In this document: positions 19,751 through 28,165 of the stretch, piece after piece
How positions within the stretch are numbered: position 1 is the first letter of the stretch
Layout of the letters: each line of letters starts with the position of its first letter
Assembly: GCA_016704325.1 (NCBI GenBank)
Contig: JADJAG010000008.1
Coordinates: 1,219,512-1,283,511, forward strand
Direction: 5' to 3'
Length of the DNA: 64,000 bases
Source: Chitinophagaceae bacterium
GTDB taxonomy: Bacteria; Bacteroidota; Bacteroidia; Chitinophagales; UBA10324
The notes under the pieces: generated by a model
What the model was told of the DNA's origin: nothing
The model's database searches: none
What the model saw: the letters and a program-made list of their open reading frames with translations, nothing else
Made by a program: the position numbers and the translations under genes

Positions 19751-20170
19751 ATGAAAAACCGCATCACCTGTTACTCAGCCGGACAACAACTTCCGGGCAT
19801 TCATTTCTTTATCCTCTCCAAAGGGCTCAACGCTGGAAAACCTTTGGATGCTGCCTGTCCCAACTGCTTTGTCTTTTCCTGCAAGTCAGAAGAAGAAAGG
19901 GATAAATACTTCTGGATCTGCTACGGCCTGTGGCAGTCAAATCATTTCAGGGTTCACTTAGTGGGTTCTGTTATTCCTTTCCTTAGAAAAAGTGAACTGG
20001 TAATGCTTGTTGATCAGGCTGATTCCATTGTCCGGTTTGAAGGAGATAAATTCTGGAACCAGGTTAGATTGCTTTCAGAGTTTCATGAAATGAGCAATCG
20101 GGTTAAAAATCATTTAGCCCGTCTGGAAATGACCAAACGGGCTGCCGTTGCAAAAATCATTGCACTGTAA
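19751..20170 (+). CDS. DUF6943-like mobile-element protein
   Basis: 139 aa, soluble, no signal peptide. Sequence features such as GLNAGKPLDAACPNCFVF, the CPNC pair, YFWICYGLW and VHLVGSVIPFLRKSE match the small DUF6943-type proteins that I associate with Bacteroidota conjugative and integrative elements. The biochemical role is unknown. It has its own structured leader and a strong intrinsic terminator (20190-20225), so it appears to be a single-gene unit. The neighbours (RadC-type JAB protein, tyrosine recombinase) support a mobile-element origin. The family assignment is from memory and moderately sure. Confidence 0.72.
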   Translation: MKNRITCYSAGQQLPGIHFFILSKGLNAGKPLDAACPNCFVFSCKSEEERDKYFWICYGLWQSNHFRVHLVGSVIPFLRKSELVMLVDQADSIVRFEGDKFWNQVRLLSEFHEMSNRVKNHLARLEMTKRAAVAKIIAL

Positions 20171-20189
20171 CGTTCGGTTACTTTTTTAT

Positions 20190-20228
20190 TCAGAGGTCAG
20201 AAAATCTGACCTCTGATAATTTTTTTCT
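20190..20228 (+). terminator. Intrinsic terminator after the DUF6943-like gene
   Basis: A perfect 12-bp stem, TCAGAGGTCAGA (20190-20201) and TCTGACCTCTGA (20205-20216), with an AAA loop, followed within 3 nt by a seven-T run. Confidence 0.88.
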
Positions 20229-20269
20229 TTATGTTCTACTTTTTCTTCTAACTCTATTATTGCTGCCTT

Positions 20270-20301
20270 GCTGAAAATGTATCTGGGCATGGGTTTGAAG
20301 G
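20270..20301 (+). repeat. 32-bp module, copy A (copy B at 21009-21040)
   Basis: Copy A (20270-20301) and copy B (21009-21040) share GCTGAAAATRTATCYGGG and GGGTTTGA with few mismatches. Each sits in the non-coding tract after a gene of the element (DUF6943-like and RadC-like). Together with the repeated leader block this suggests the region was built from a repeating gene-plus-flank module. Confidence 0.6.
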
Positions 20302-20349
20302 ATATTGATGAACCGGTAATGAAATGTTTTTTTGTAGATAGTTTCACGA

Positions 20350-20466
20350 CTTTTTATTCGGCAAAGATAGCCCCGCCCTCTTGTTTTCAGTAAAGACCAA
20401 GGCGAGCGCACTGTTGTGCGGTCTTGACAGAAACCCTTTCACCTGCTGAAGGGGCCGAAAAAAGCC
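20350..20466 (+). promoter_or_regulatory. Structured leader of the RadC-like gene
   Basis: The leader starts with the block shared with 19611-19630, which reads TATCTTTG on the minus strand and could be a leftward -7 box. It then forms a hairpin: AAGACC (20393-20398) with GGTCTT (20420-20425), and inner GCAC/GTGC (20408-20411, 20416-20419). GACAG follows directly, as in the first leader, and GCCGAAAAAAGCC precedes the ATG. The layout is parallel to 19611-19750 although the hairpin sequences differ. Confidence 0.5.
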
Positions 20467-20961
20467 ATGAAACTAAAACCAGCACAACAACTTGCACTTT
20501 ACCGGCAGCTTACAAAGTCTGCTTCACTTTCTGAAGTCCAGATGAGTTACAAAACGAAAGTAAAACCCTCTGAACTGGAATGCATCACTTCTTCCAGGGA
20601 TTCTTATGACATCCTGAAGGAAGTTTACAGTGATGACCAGATTGAATATGTTGAACAGTTTACGATCCTATTACTGAACAGGGCAAACAAAGTGCTTGGG
20701 TGGGTGAAAGTATCGCAAGGTGGCATTACGGGCACCATAGCCGATCCACGCATTATCTTCCAGGCAGCACTGTTATCCAATGCCACCAGCATCATATTAA
20801 GCCACAACCACCCAAGCGGAAATAAGAAACCCAGTGCACAGGACATTGATCTTACAAGGAAAGTAAAAGAAGGAGGGAAAGTACTTGACATTTTAATACT
20901 TGACCACCTGATCATAACTACCGATGGGTATTATTCTTTTGCTGATGAAGGGATCATTTAA
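20467..20961 (+). CDS. RadC-type JAB domain protein
   Basis: 164 aa. The JAB/MPN metalloprotease-like motif is complete: HNHPSGNKKPSAQD (~residues 117-130) supplies the two His and the Asp of the JAMM zinc site, and an upstream Glu lies in EYVEQFTILLLN. The LILDHLIIT segment is typical of the RadC C-terminal domain. The N-terminal HhH half of full-length RadC (~225 aa) is absent, as in the short RadC-like proteins found on plasmids and integrative elements. The role is unproven; RadC proteins are no longer viewed as classical repair factors. The start ATG follows the A-rich leader. Confidence 0.85.
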   Translation: MKLKPAQQLALYRQLTKSASLSEVQMSYKTKVKPSELECITSSRDSYDILKEVYSDDQIEYVEQFTILLLNRANKVLGWVKVSQGGITGTIADPRIIFQAALLSNATSIILSHNHPSGNKKPSAQDIDLTRKVKEGGKVLDILILDHLIITTDGYYSFADEGII

Positions 20962-21232
20962 AATCCCTAATCAGTTTTATTTCTTACGAAATAATTGTCT
21001 TGCTTCCTGCTGAAAATATATCCGGGAGCGGGTTTGAGGCAGGTTTCTTTACGAAATAAATGGAAGAAACAACAACTAAATGTCTTTCAATCAGGAAACG
21101 AACAACGGAAAAAGTACTTCTTTCGAGAAAAAAAGGAGATCGTTTCGTTTTTCAATACGATTTATGAAGTAAATCTTTGATCAATGTAGGATTGTGTCGT
21201 TCTAATAACCCTACCTGAATTGCTTTGAAAAC

Positions 21233-21314
21233 AAGCGGGATCAGGCTTTTTGGAAGCCTGATATTTCTTTCAGTTCATGGTATGCTCAATCCCGCTTCAA
21301 TAAAAAGGCGGGAT
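21233..21314 (+). promoter_or_regulatory. Nested hairpin with a competing third arm
   Basis: AAGCGGGAT (21233-21241) pairs with ATCCCGCTT (21289-21297), enclosing ATCAGGCTT/AAGCCTGAT (21240-21248, 21254-21262). A third segment GCGGGAT (21308-21314) can compete for the ATCCCGC arm. The geometry recalls an attenuator or a recoded RNA switch, but no gene follows within 900 nt on the same strand. Confidence 0.4.
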
Positions 21315-21466
21315 ACTCGATCAACCATGAAAAAATAGCGGTTTATGGATAAGAGTTGAAAAAATTAGTTTCATATGAAAAAAAGGAAATGGAAGTGGTT
21401 TATACCGCTTTAATAAACAAACCAGCGATTAAAGAAGTAAAACACTTTGCAATTTACCGCAGCTTT

Positions 21467-21715
21467 ATTGGAAAAAGTAAGCAGAACGAAGAAAAAGTAC
21501 TTTGGAAGTTATCGGAAGTTCACTGGAAAATGATACGCCTTGTAAGTTATCGGAACTTCATTGGAAAAGGAAGGCAAAACGAAGAAAAAGTGCTTTGGAA
21601 GTCACCGGAACTTCATTGGAAAAGTAAGGCAATACGAGGAAAAAGTGCTTTGGAAGTCACAGGAAATTCTTTGGGAAAAATAAGTAGAACGATGAAAAAG
21701 TGTTTTGTAAGTTCT
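21467..21715 (+). repeat. Degenerate tandem DNA repeat, 55-bp period
   Basis: Copies begin near 21467, 21522, 21560, 21615 and 21670. Spacing is 55 bp except for one 38-bp step caused by a 17-bp loss. The consensus opens ATTGGAAAAAGTAAGCAGAA and ends in GGAAGTTATCGGAA(G/C)TTC. The period is not divisible by 3, so successive copies fall in different frames. This is a DNA repeat, not a protein repeat. Confidence 0.7.
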
Positions 21716-21854
21716 TTAAGCCAAAACAAGCGTATTAAAAAGGACTGATTTACTTATGAAAAACTATCTGCAAGCTGATCACTTCCAGGCAAAGTATTAA
21801 AGTGAGAACAGACTAAGTCAAATTTACAATCACTTTGAATGGCTTACCGTAATG

Positions 21855-21901
21855 TACTTCGCCGGCGAAGTAATTTGTACCACCGGTCACCGTAACCGGT
21901 G
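21855..21901. repeat. 18-bp perfect palindrome plus adjacent 7-bp inverted repeat
   Basis: TACTTCGCCGGCGAAGTA (21855-21872) is an exact 18-bp palindrome. Nine bases later CACCGGT (21881-21887) and ACCGGTG (21895-21901) form a second stem. Possible dimeric-protein sites, such as a recombination directionality or transfer-origin site. Confidence 0.55.
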
Positions 21902-21981
21902 AAACTACTTTTGCGCCGGTTTATGCGGACACTGAAGCACCGCAGAAGCGAAAAAAATCGGTAAAAGCCATGGAAATTAGA

Positions 21982-22229
21982 TTTCGGCGGTTCGGTGCGG
22001 AGATCATTGGTTACCGGTGCGAAAAACCGGCAGTTTAGGTACGGGTTTTGAAATCACTTCTATGCTAGAAGCGATTGAAAAACTGGTACCAGGACCGCTA
22101 AAATTGGTTTTACGCGCTTTAAAGTAGTGTATGGCTCCGTGATTAAGGATAAAATCCGCAGAAGAACCATAAAAGCGTTTTTACGGTCCGGTGTGGCAAT
22201 TATTGGTTTCCTTGCCGGAAAACCGGCAT
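21982..22229 (+). repeat. 52-bp direct duplication, two diverged copies
   Basis: Segments 21982-22033 and 22178-22229 align without gaps at 37 of 52 positions by hand count, spaced 196 bp. Shared pieces include ATTGGTT and AAAACCGGCA. Both can be read in frame as (F)xRxGxxIIGxxxxKPA, so they may be relics of one short coding segment, but each frame is tiny and broken. Confidence 0.45.
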
Positions 22230-22305
22230 CCATTAAATCACCTTAAATACTTTGCTTTCAATTTCTGAAAGCAAAGTGCATCAAAAGCTTTCAAAGAAGT
22301 GAAAG

Positions 22306-23514
22306 CTATGCATTAAATACATCCATTGCTTTATCCAATTCCTCGTTTACAATTTTCGCATAGATCTGAGTTTCACGGATTGCGGCATGCCCCATTATCT
22401 TCGATACTTTATCAATACTAATCCCTTTACGGAGCGCCCTTGTCGCCCAGGTATGGCGGCTGATGTGAAAACTCAATGGTTTTTCAATGCCGACTTTTTG
22501 TGCAATTAATTTGAGGTTCTTATTGATGTAGGCGGTAGCGCTGGAGATACTTTTATTTACGTTCCGCGCATCATTTAAATTTAATGATTCGGGCAGCATT
22601 GGAAATATAAATGATTCAGGGGAGGCTTTTACAGGTTTATAACGATTAATGATCTCCAAAGCATGCTCCGGTAGCTTAAATGAAAGTTGTTGAGCTGTTT
22701 TCTTAACTGCAACATGTATATGTGTCCCATCAAAGTTTTTCCATTGCAATTGTAATACATCTGAAACCCGTAAACCACCTGCATAGGATGCGAAAACAAA
22801 CATATGTTGGTGCATTTCCATTTTTGTTCCCGGAGTTGCTCTAAAATTTTCAATAAGGTTCAATTCCTCTTCGCTTAAAAATTCCCTTTGAGTTTTCTGT
22901 GTTTTTAATTGGTATTTATTGAAAGGATTCTGGTGGTGCTCTATCAAATCAACACGATATGCATCATTAAATAGCTTACGAATAAACTTAAGGTTCTTAT
23001 GTATAGTGTTGGTACTGTTATGAAGTTTTGACCGAAGGTACTTCTCATACTTTGAAAGAAAATCAAGTGTTATATCTTGAAATGTCAATTCTCCAGGACC
23101 ACAAAATGCTTTTAACTTTGCAATTATATACCGGCCTCTGTCGTAAGTGCTGATTTGATCAGCAAGTAAATACTGTTGCAAAGCTTCATCGGCAAAATGG
23201 AAGAAATCTGTTGGCTTCACACCATAAATTTTATCCTTTAATTGCCGGGTGGATAAAGATTTGTTAACTGTTTCATGTTCAAATACCTGATCCTGCAATT
23301 CGGAAAACTTATTTGTTAAATAGGAATTTAATCGTGCACTATTTTCAGCGGTATTTTTTATCCTGCATTTTTTTTCATCCCAGAACTTTGGTTCAACAAG
23401 AATTCCAGTGGAAATCTTTGTTAATTTTCTGTCCTTAACTATGAAGAAATTAACAGGAGCTTTGCCTTTTTTGTTGATGCGGTCAGTGCGTAAAACCGTT
23501 GATACAGTAGGCAT
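22306..23514 (-). CDS. Tyrosine recombinase / site-specific integrase
   Basis: 402 aa. The N-terminal part (1-~95) matches the arm-binding domain common in Bacteroidota integrases (TVLRTDRINKKGKAPVNFFIVKDRKL). The middle (~100-205) is a SAM-like core-binding domain. The catalytic domain carries Arg in GGLRVSDVLQLQW, HxxR in FHISRHTWATRA, His in IMGHAAIRETQIYAKI and the Tyr nucleophile in the same segment (QIYAKI). All signature residues are present and the frame is intact, so it may be active. It reads leftward towards the repeat-rich tract and the element genes. Its promoter side holds a tandem 12-mer (23562-23585). No tRNA attachment site is visible. Confidence 0.92.
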   Translation of the reverse strand: MPTVSTVLRTDRINKKGKAPVNFFIVKDRKLTKISTGILVEPKFWDEKKCRIKNTAENSARLNSYLTNKFSELQDQVFEHETVNKSLSTRQLKDKIYGVKPTDFFHFADEALQQYLLADQISTYDRGRYIIAKLKAFCGPGELTFQDITLDFLSKYEKYLRSKLHNSTNTIHKNLKFIRKLFNDAYRVDLIEHHQNPFNKYQLKTQKTQREFLSEEELNLIENFRATPGTKMEMHQHMFVFASYAGGLRVSDVLQLQWKNFDGTHIHVAVKKTAQQLSFKLPEHALEIINRYKPVKASPESFIFPMLPESLNLNDARNVNKSISSATAYINKNLKLIAQKVGIEKPLSFHISRHTWATRALRKGISIDKVSKIMGHAAIRETQIYAKIVNEELDKAMDVFNA

Positions 23515-23873
23515 AGAGAAGAATTTTAATTGTCTTACAAATATAAGGATAAATATTTAACTGTGGGAAACATTGTGGGAAACATTTCATGTATTTCATT
23601 GCTTTATGCTGCTTCGTATTTCTTCGTGTATTTTCTGAAAGCCTTATCTGTAGTGCATTTCAAAGAATGAAGAAGAATACTAATGTATATTTCGCAGTCC
23701 CATCCGGACTCGCATTTTTTTGCCGCACGATAATGAAAGATTAACTTTAGCTAATGAATCACAGTTGGTGAGTAAATAATAAGTTTCAATCTTATCAAGT
23801 CAAATAAGTACGCTATCCCATAAGCAGGAGCAAAATTTTATTCATTGAAAATGATACTAATAACACATCAATC
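23515..23873. promoter_or_regulatory. Divergent region between integrase and dienelactone hydrolase; tandem 12-mer
   Basis: Two head-to-tail copies of TGTGGGAAACAT (23562-23573, 23574-23585) lie 48 nt upstream of the integrase start, the position of an operator or an integrase arm site. A hairpin AGTCC-catc-GGACT near 23697-23710, followed by a seven-T run, could be a terminator on the plus strand. No gene is seen. Confidence 0.5.
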
Positions 23874-24761
23874 ATGAGCGAAATCAAAAAAGAAGACATC
23901 AAACAGGAAGTATTCGATCTCTATGACGATTATGCGCATAACCGCGTCAACAGGCGCGAGTTTATGCAAAGACTATCCACCTTTGCGGTTGGAGCACTAA
24001 CCGTTTCTTCCCTGATGAGTTTTCTGATGCCTGATTATGCCGACACATCACAGGCTAAAGCAGATGATCCCCGCATAAAGTCGACATACATCAATTACCA
24101 ATCTGTTAAAGGTGGTGGCACCATCAAAGCATTATTGTCTATGCCAGCGGATATGCAAACAAAACCCGGTGGTATTGTTGTGGTGCATGAAAACCGAGGT
24201 TTGAATCCATACATAGAAGATGTTGGCCGGAGGGCCGCACTGGCAGGATTTATTTCTATTGCGCCAGACGCATTAACTCCGTTGGGAGGTTATCCTGGAA
24301 ATGATGATGCAGGTCGTGAGTTGCAAAGTAAGCGTGACAAAAATGAAATGCTGGAAGATTTCATTGCTGCATTTGATTACCTGAAAAATCATAAAGATTG
24401 CAATGGCAAAGTGGGAGTGGTAGGTTTTTGTTTTGGCGGATGGATATCAAATATGATGGCTGTGAGAGTTCCTGAATTGTCGGCATCCGTACCATATTAT
24501 GGAGGACAGCCTGCAAGTGAGGAGGTTCCTAATATTAAATCTCCTCTCCTATTACATTTTGCATCATTGGACACAAGAGTTAATGAAGGTTGGCCTGCTT
24601 ATGAAGCCGCACTAAAAGCAAATAGCAAAGAATATACTGCCTGGATGTATGAAAATGCAAACCATGGCTTTCACAACGATTCCACACCTCGTTATGACAA
24701 AGAAGCAGCGGAACTCTCCTGGAAACGCACCATTGATTTTTTTAATGAAAAATTGAAGTAG
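23874..24761 (+). CDS. Dienelactone hydrolase family protein with Tat-type signal
   Basis: 295 aa. The N-terminus NRREFMQRLSTFAVGALTVS is a twin-arginine-type signal, so the enzyme should be exported folded. The alpha/beta-hydrolase core shows the dienelactone hydrolase triad: Cys in GFCFGG, Asp in ASLDTRVN and His in NANHGFHND. The oxyanion segment VVHENRGLNPYIEDVGRR is also typical. The family hydrolyses lactones or esters; the substrate here is unknown. It stands alone between the integrase and katG and shares a convergent bidirectional terminator with katG. Confidence 0.9.
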   Translation: MSEIKKEDIKQEVFDLYDDYAHNRVNRREFMQRLSTFAVGALTVSSLMSFLMPDYADTSQAKADDPRIKSTYINYQSVKGGGTIKALLSMPADMQTKPGGIVVVHENRGLNPYIEDVGRRAALAGFISIAPDALTPLGGYPGNDDAGRELQSKRDKNEMLEDFIAAFDYLKNHKDCNGKVGVVGFCFGGWISNMMAVRVPELSASVPYYGGQPASEEVPNIKSPLLLHFASLDTRVNEGWPAYEAALKANSKEYTAWMYENANHGFHNDSTPRYDKEAAELSWKRTIDFFNEKLK

Positions 24762-24865
24762 CGTTCTAAACAATATTCATGGTATTCCTAAAGGTATATT
24801 GAAATGGCAATCAGCCAGTATCCGGATTAACTTCACAAAATTGTTGCAGCAGCTCCATCTGAAAA

Positions 24866-24906
24866 TAAAAAAGGTGACCCATTTCAGGATCACCTTTCAT
24901 TTTTCA
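24866..24906. terminator. Bidirectional terminator between the hydrolase gene and katG
   Basis: AAAGGTGA (24870-24877) and TCACCTTT (24890-24897) form the stem. An A-rich run precedes it and a T-rich run follows, so it can end transcription from both convergent genes. Confidence 0.78.
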
Positions 24907-24938
24907 ATACTTAACAAAATGCCTGGAGCGGTTAAAAA

Positions 24939-27175
24939 TCAAGCCAACTCGTATCGGTCAAGGTTCATTACTTTATTCCATGCTGCTATAAAATCCTTTA
25001 CGAATTTTTCTTTGCCATCTTCACAAGCATAGACTTCAGCAATGGCACGCAGCTCTGAGTTAGAACCGAAGATGAGATCAACACGCGTACCTGTCCATTT
25101 TATTTCACCTGTTGCACGGTCACGACCCTCAAATACATCATTAGATGCTGAAGCAGTTTTCCAGGTCGTACGCAAATCGAGCAGGTTGATAAAAAAGTCG
25201 TTGGTGAGCGTTTCAGGATGCCTGGTAAAGACACCGTGACCGGACTTGTCGAAGTTTGTATTGAGAACACGCAAACCTCCAATGAGTGCGGTCATCTCAG
25301 GTGCAGTAAGCGTTAACAGTTGTGCTTTATCCACCAGCATTTCTTCTGCTGATACACTGTATTTGGTATTCCTGTAGTTGCGGAATCCATCTGCAGCCGG
25401 TTCAAGAACAGCGAACGATTCCACGTCGGTTTGTGCTTGTGATGCATCAGTGCGTCCTTGTTTAAAGGGGACTTTCACATCATGTCCGGCATTCATTGCC
25501 GCTTTCTCAATAGCAGCAACTCCTCCAAGTACGATCAGATCGGCCAATGAAACCATCTTACCACCGGATTGTGCGCCATTAAACTCATTTTGTATGTTTT
25601 CAAGTTTAGTAAGCACTGTAGCTAACTGAGCAGGATTATTGACTTTCCAATCTTTCTGAGGTGCCAGCCGAATGCGTGCACCATTTGCTCCTCCTCGTTT
25701 ATCAGAACCACGGAATGTTGATGCTGAAGCCCAGGCTGTAGATACCAGTTCAGATAACGACAATCCCGAAGCAAGAATCTTACTCTTCAGTGTAATGATG
25801 TCATTATCATCAATTAGTTTATGTGTTACAGCCGGAACGGGATCTTGCCAGATCAAATCTTCAGCCGGAACTTCCGGACCAAGATAGCGTGCCCGCGGAC
25901 CCATATCACGGTGCGTCAGTTTAAACCAGGCACGGGAGAAGGTATCTGCGAATTGATCAGGATGCTCAAAGAAGTTCCTTGAAATTTTTTCATAGGCAGG
26001 GTCAGCTTTCAGCGATAGGTCGGTAGTCAGCATAAATGGAGCGTGACGCTTTGAAGGGTCATGTGCATCAGGCACCGTACCGGCGCCAGCATCACCTTTT
26101 GGTTTCCATTGATGTGCACCAGCAGGACTTTTAGTCAATTCCCATTCAAAGCCGAAGAGGTTCTCAAAAAAATTGTTGCTCCACTTCGTTGGTGTGGTAG
26201 TCCATGCACCTTCAAGTCCGCTGGTAATCGTGTCAGCAGCATTGCCACTGCCATATGTATTTTTCCATCCAAGGCCTTGTTCCTCAATACCTGCACCGGC
26301 AGGTTGCACACCAACATATTTGCCCGGATCGGCAGCGCCATGGGTTTTACCGAAACTGTGTCCGCCGGCAATTAACGCAACCGTTTCTTCATCATTCATA
26401 GCCATACGGCCAAAAGTCTCGCGAATATCCCGGGCAGCTGCAAGCGGGTCAGGATTTCCGTTGGGGCCTTCAGGATTCACATAAATCAAACCCATCTGAA
26501 CAGCAGCCAATGGATTCTCCAGTTCGCGGTCGCCGGAATAGCGTTTATCGCCTAACCATTCGGCTTCTGAACCCCAATAGATGTCTTCCTCCGGTTCCCA
26601 GATATCTTCGCGCCCGCCTGCAAAACCAAAGGTCTTGAAGCCCATAGATTCAAGGGCACAGTTACCGGCAAGAATCATCAGATCGGCCCATGAAATTTTC
26701 CTTCCATACTTCTGCTTAACCGGCCAGAGTAGTAACCGTGCCTTATCGAGGTTAGCATTGTCGGGCCAGCTATTGAGTGGAGCAAAGCGCTGTGTGCCTG
26801 AACCCGCTCCCCCACGTCCATCAGAGATTCGGTATGTACCGGCACTATGCCAGGCCATACGGATAAAGAATGGTCCATAGTGGCCATAGTCGGCAGGCCA
26901 CCAGTCTTGCGATGTCGTCATCAGATCAAAAAGATCTTTTTTACGTCACCCAGGTTGAGTGATTTGAACTCTTCGGCATAATTAAATGCCTCTCCCATTG
27001 GATTCGACAAGGCAGTATGTTGCCTGAGGATATTTAGTTTCAATTGATTGGGCCACCAATCACGAATTCTTTGACCGGAGCCGGCGACATGCTTCAGTGC
27101 GCCACCGGTAAAAGGGCATTTGTTTTCCCCGTTAGTACTGATTGGCGGGGTGCCCGTTGCTGTGTGATTTTCCAT
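24939..27175 (-). pseudogene. katG: Catalase-peroxidase katG, split by a single-base frameshift
   Basis: The two frames together give a ~745-aa KatG of usual length. Codons from ATG 27175 (MENHTATG..., with DWWPNQL and NPMGEAFNYAEEFKSL) run to a premature stop in frame 1. The rest, from LMTTSQDWWPADYGH onward, is one base off. The break is in a six-A run on the coding strand (+ coordinates 26937-26942). One additional A, or a -1 slip on the heptamer A AAA AAG, restores VKKDLFDLMTTSQDWWP. The distal site (MAWHSAGTYR), the proximal His (AGGHSFGKTHG) and the Tyr of the covalent adduct (GLIYVNPEGP) are intact, as is the C-terminal peroxidase-like half. The enzyme removes H2O2. Options are a sequencing error, a recent mutation or programmed frameshifting. 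Confidence 0.9.
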
Positions 27176-27644
27176 TTTTCTATAGATTAATAAATTTTTT
27201 GAAATAATAAATTTTAGTGATCTCCATTTACGTTTTGCTACATTCAGGTAGCCGGGCAATTTACAGAATTATGGTTAATACAAAAGCATATCAAAATCAT
27301 ACTGTCAGATTTTAAATAACACCAAGATCCCTTGATTGTTTGATAAATTTGTCAATCTTTTCGCATAGAAACCAAATTCTTCACAGCAAATGGATATTCT
27401 ATTTTAAGCCTGTTAGGAAATGACAGGAAAAGCTACTCTTAATCTCAAAATCTTTCAACTACATTTATACTAAGCTTTCAGAAGGGTGTTTATGTTCATA
27501 ATAATTTCATATAAAAATCAAAATATGATTTCCTGACAGGCACATAGTGATCAAAAAATTGCGAAATGATATTTTTGCTTATGCCTTGATCAAAGGCAAA
27601 GTATGAGTATAAAAACTTACTACGTAAAAAAATAAACCATACCA
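27176..27644. other. Divergent intergenic region upstream of katG and a VOC gene
   Basis: About 470 nt, very AT-rich, no gene. A TATTTTTG (27570-27577) fits the Bacteroidota -7 box for the rightward VOC gene, but no TTG is found at the right distance. No convincing katG promoter or oxidative-stress operator was recognised. Confidence 0.35.
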
Positions 27645-28010
27645 ATGGAACATAAAGCCAAATCAATCAGGCCATTTATAGGAGCTAAAGACTATGAATT
27701 GTCACGAAGTTTTTACCGTGACCTGGGATTCGAGGAACATATTCTATTTCACAATATGTCCTATTTCAAAACGGAAGGAATAGGATTTTACTTACAGGAC
27801 GCCTATGTAAAGGAGTGGATAGACAATACCATGGTTTTCATGGAAGTTGACGATGTTAGCCGATATTTTAATGAGCTGTCGGCTTTAGGATTAACCGTCA
27901 AATATAAAGGTGTAAGATTAAGCCCCATTGTAGTAAATGACTGGGGCAGAGAGTGTTTTTTACATGATCCATCCGGAATCCTTTGGCACTTTGGAGAATT
28001 TTTCAAATAG
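27645..28010 (+). CDS. VOC (glyoxalase/bleomycin-resistance) family protein
   Basis: 121 aa. It begins SIRPFIGAKDYELSRSFYRDLGFEE, the first beta-alpha-beta module of the vicinal oxygen chelate fold, and ends with CFLHDPSGILWHFGEFF, the DPxGxxxxF/W motif of the second module. Family members bind metal or sequester drugs as dimers; the substrate cannot be deduced. It opens a run of five small same-strand genes (27645-30358) with gaps of 24-160 nt. Confidence 0.85.
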   Translation: MEHKAKSIRPFIGAKDYELSRSFYRDLGFEEHILFHNMSYFKTEGIGFYLQDAYVKEWIDNTMVFMEVDDVSRYFNELSALGLTVKYKGVRLSPIVVNDWGRECFLHDPSGILWHFGEFFK

Positions 28011-28165
28011 ATATCCCTTGTGATCAAACTACTTCATTCATAATTTAGTCCACCTTAACCAGGAAAAGAACGGCAACAATTAATTAAGCTCAATAACAAT
28101 ATGGCCCCTATACCTATTTGACCGTGAATGGGTTCACATAAAATAATCTCATTCAAAAATAAACC

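Larger units (their letters stand above)
20962..22305. other. 1.3-kb non-coding tract rich in repeats and palindromes
   Basis: No gene is supported. From left to right it holds the 32-bp module copy B (21009-21040), nested alternative stems (21233-21314), a degenerate 55-bp-period repeat array (21467-21715), two adjacent palindromes (21855-21901), and a 52-bp diverged direct duplication (21982-22033 and 22178-22229). A 130-codon open frame over the array is an artefact of the repeat. The tract lies between the RadC-like gene and the integrase, as expected for the non-coding core or decayed part of an integrative element. Confidence 0.6.

Noticed and set aside
21467..21715. CRISPR array
   Set aside because: Repeats are degenerate, contiguous and without unique spacers; no cas genes are present in the window.
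21356..21748. 130-codon plus-strand frame with internal repeats
   Set aside because: It follows a 55-bp DNA repeat that changes frame between copies; no known fold and no start signal.
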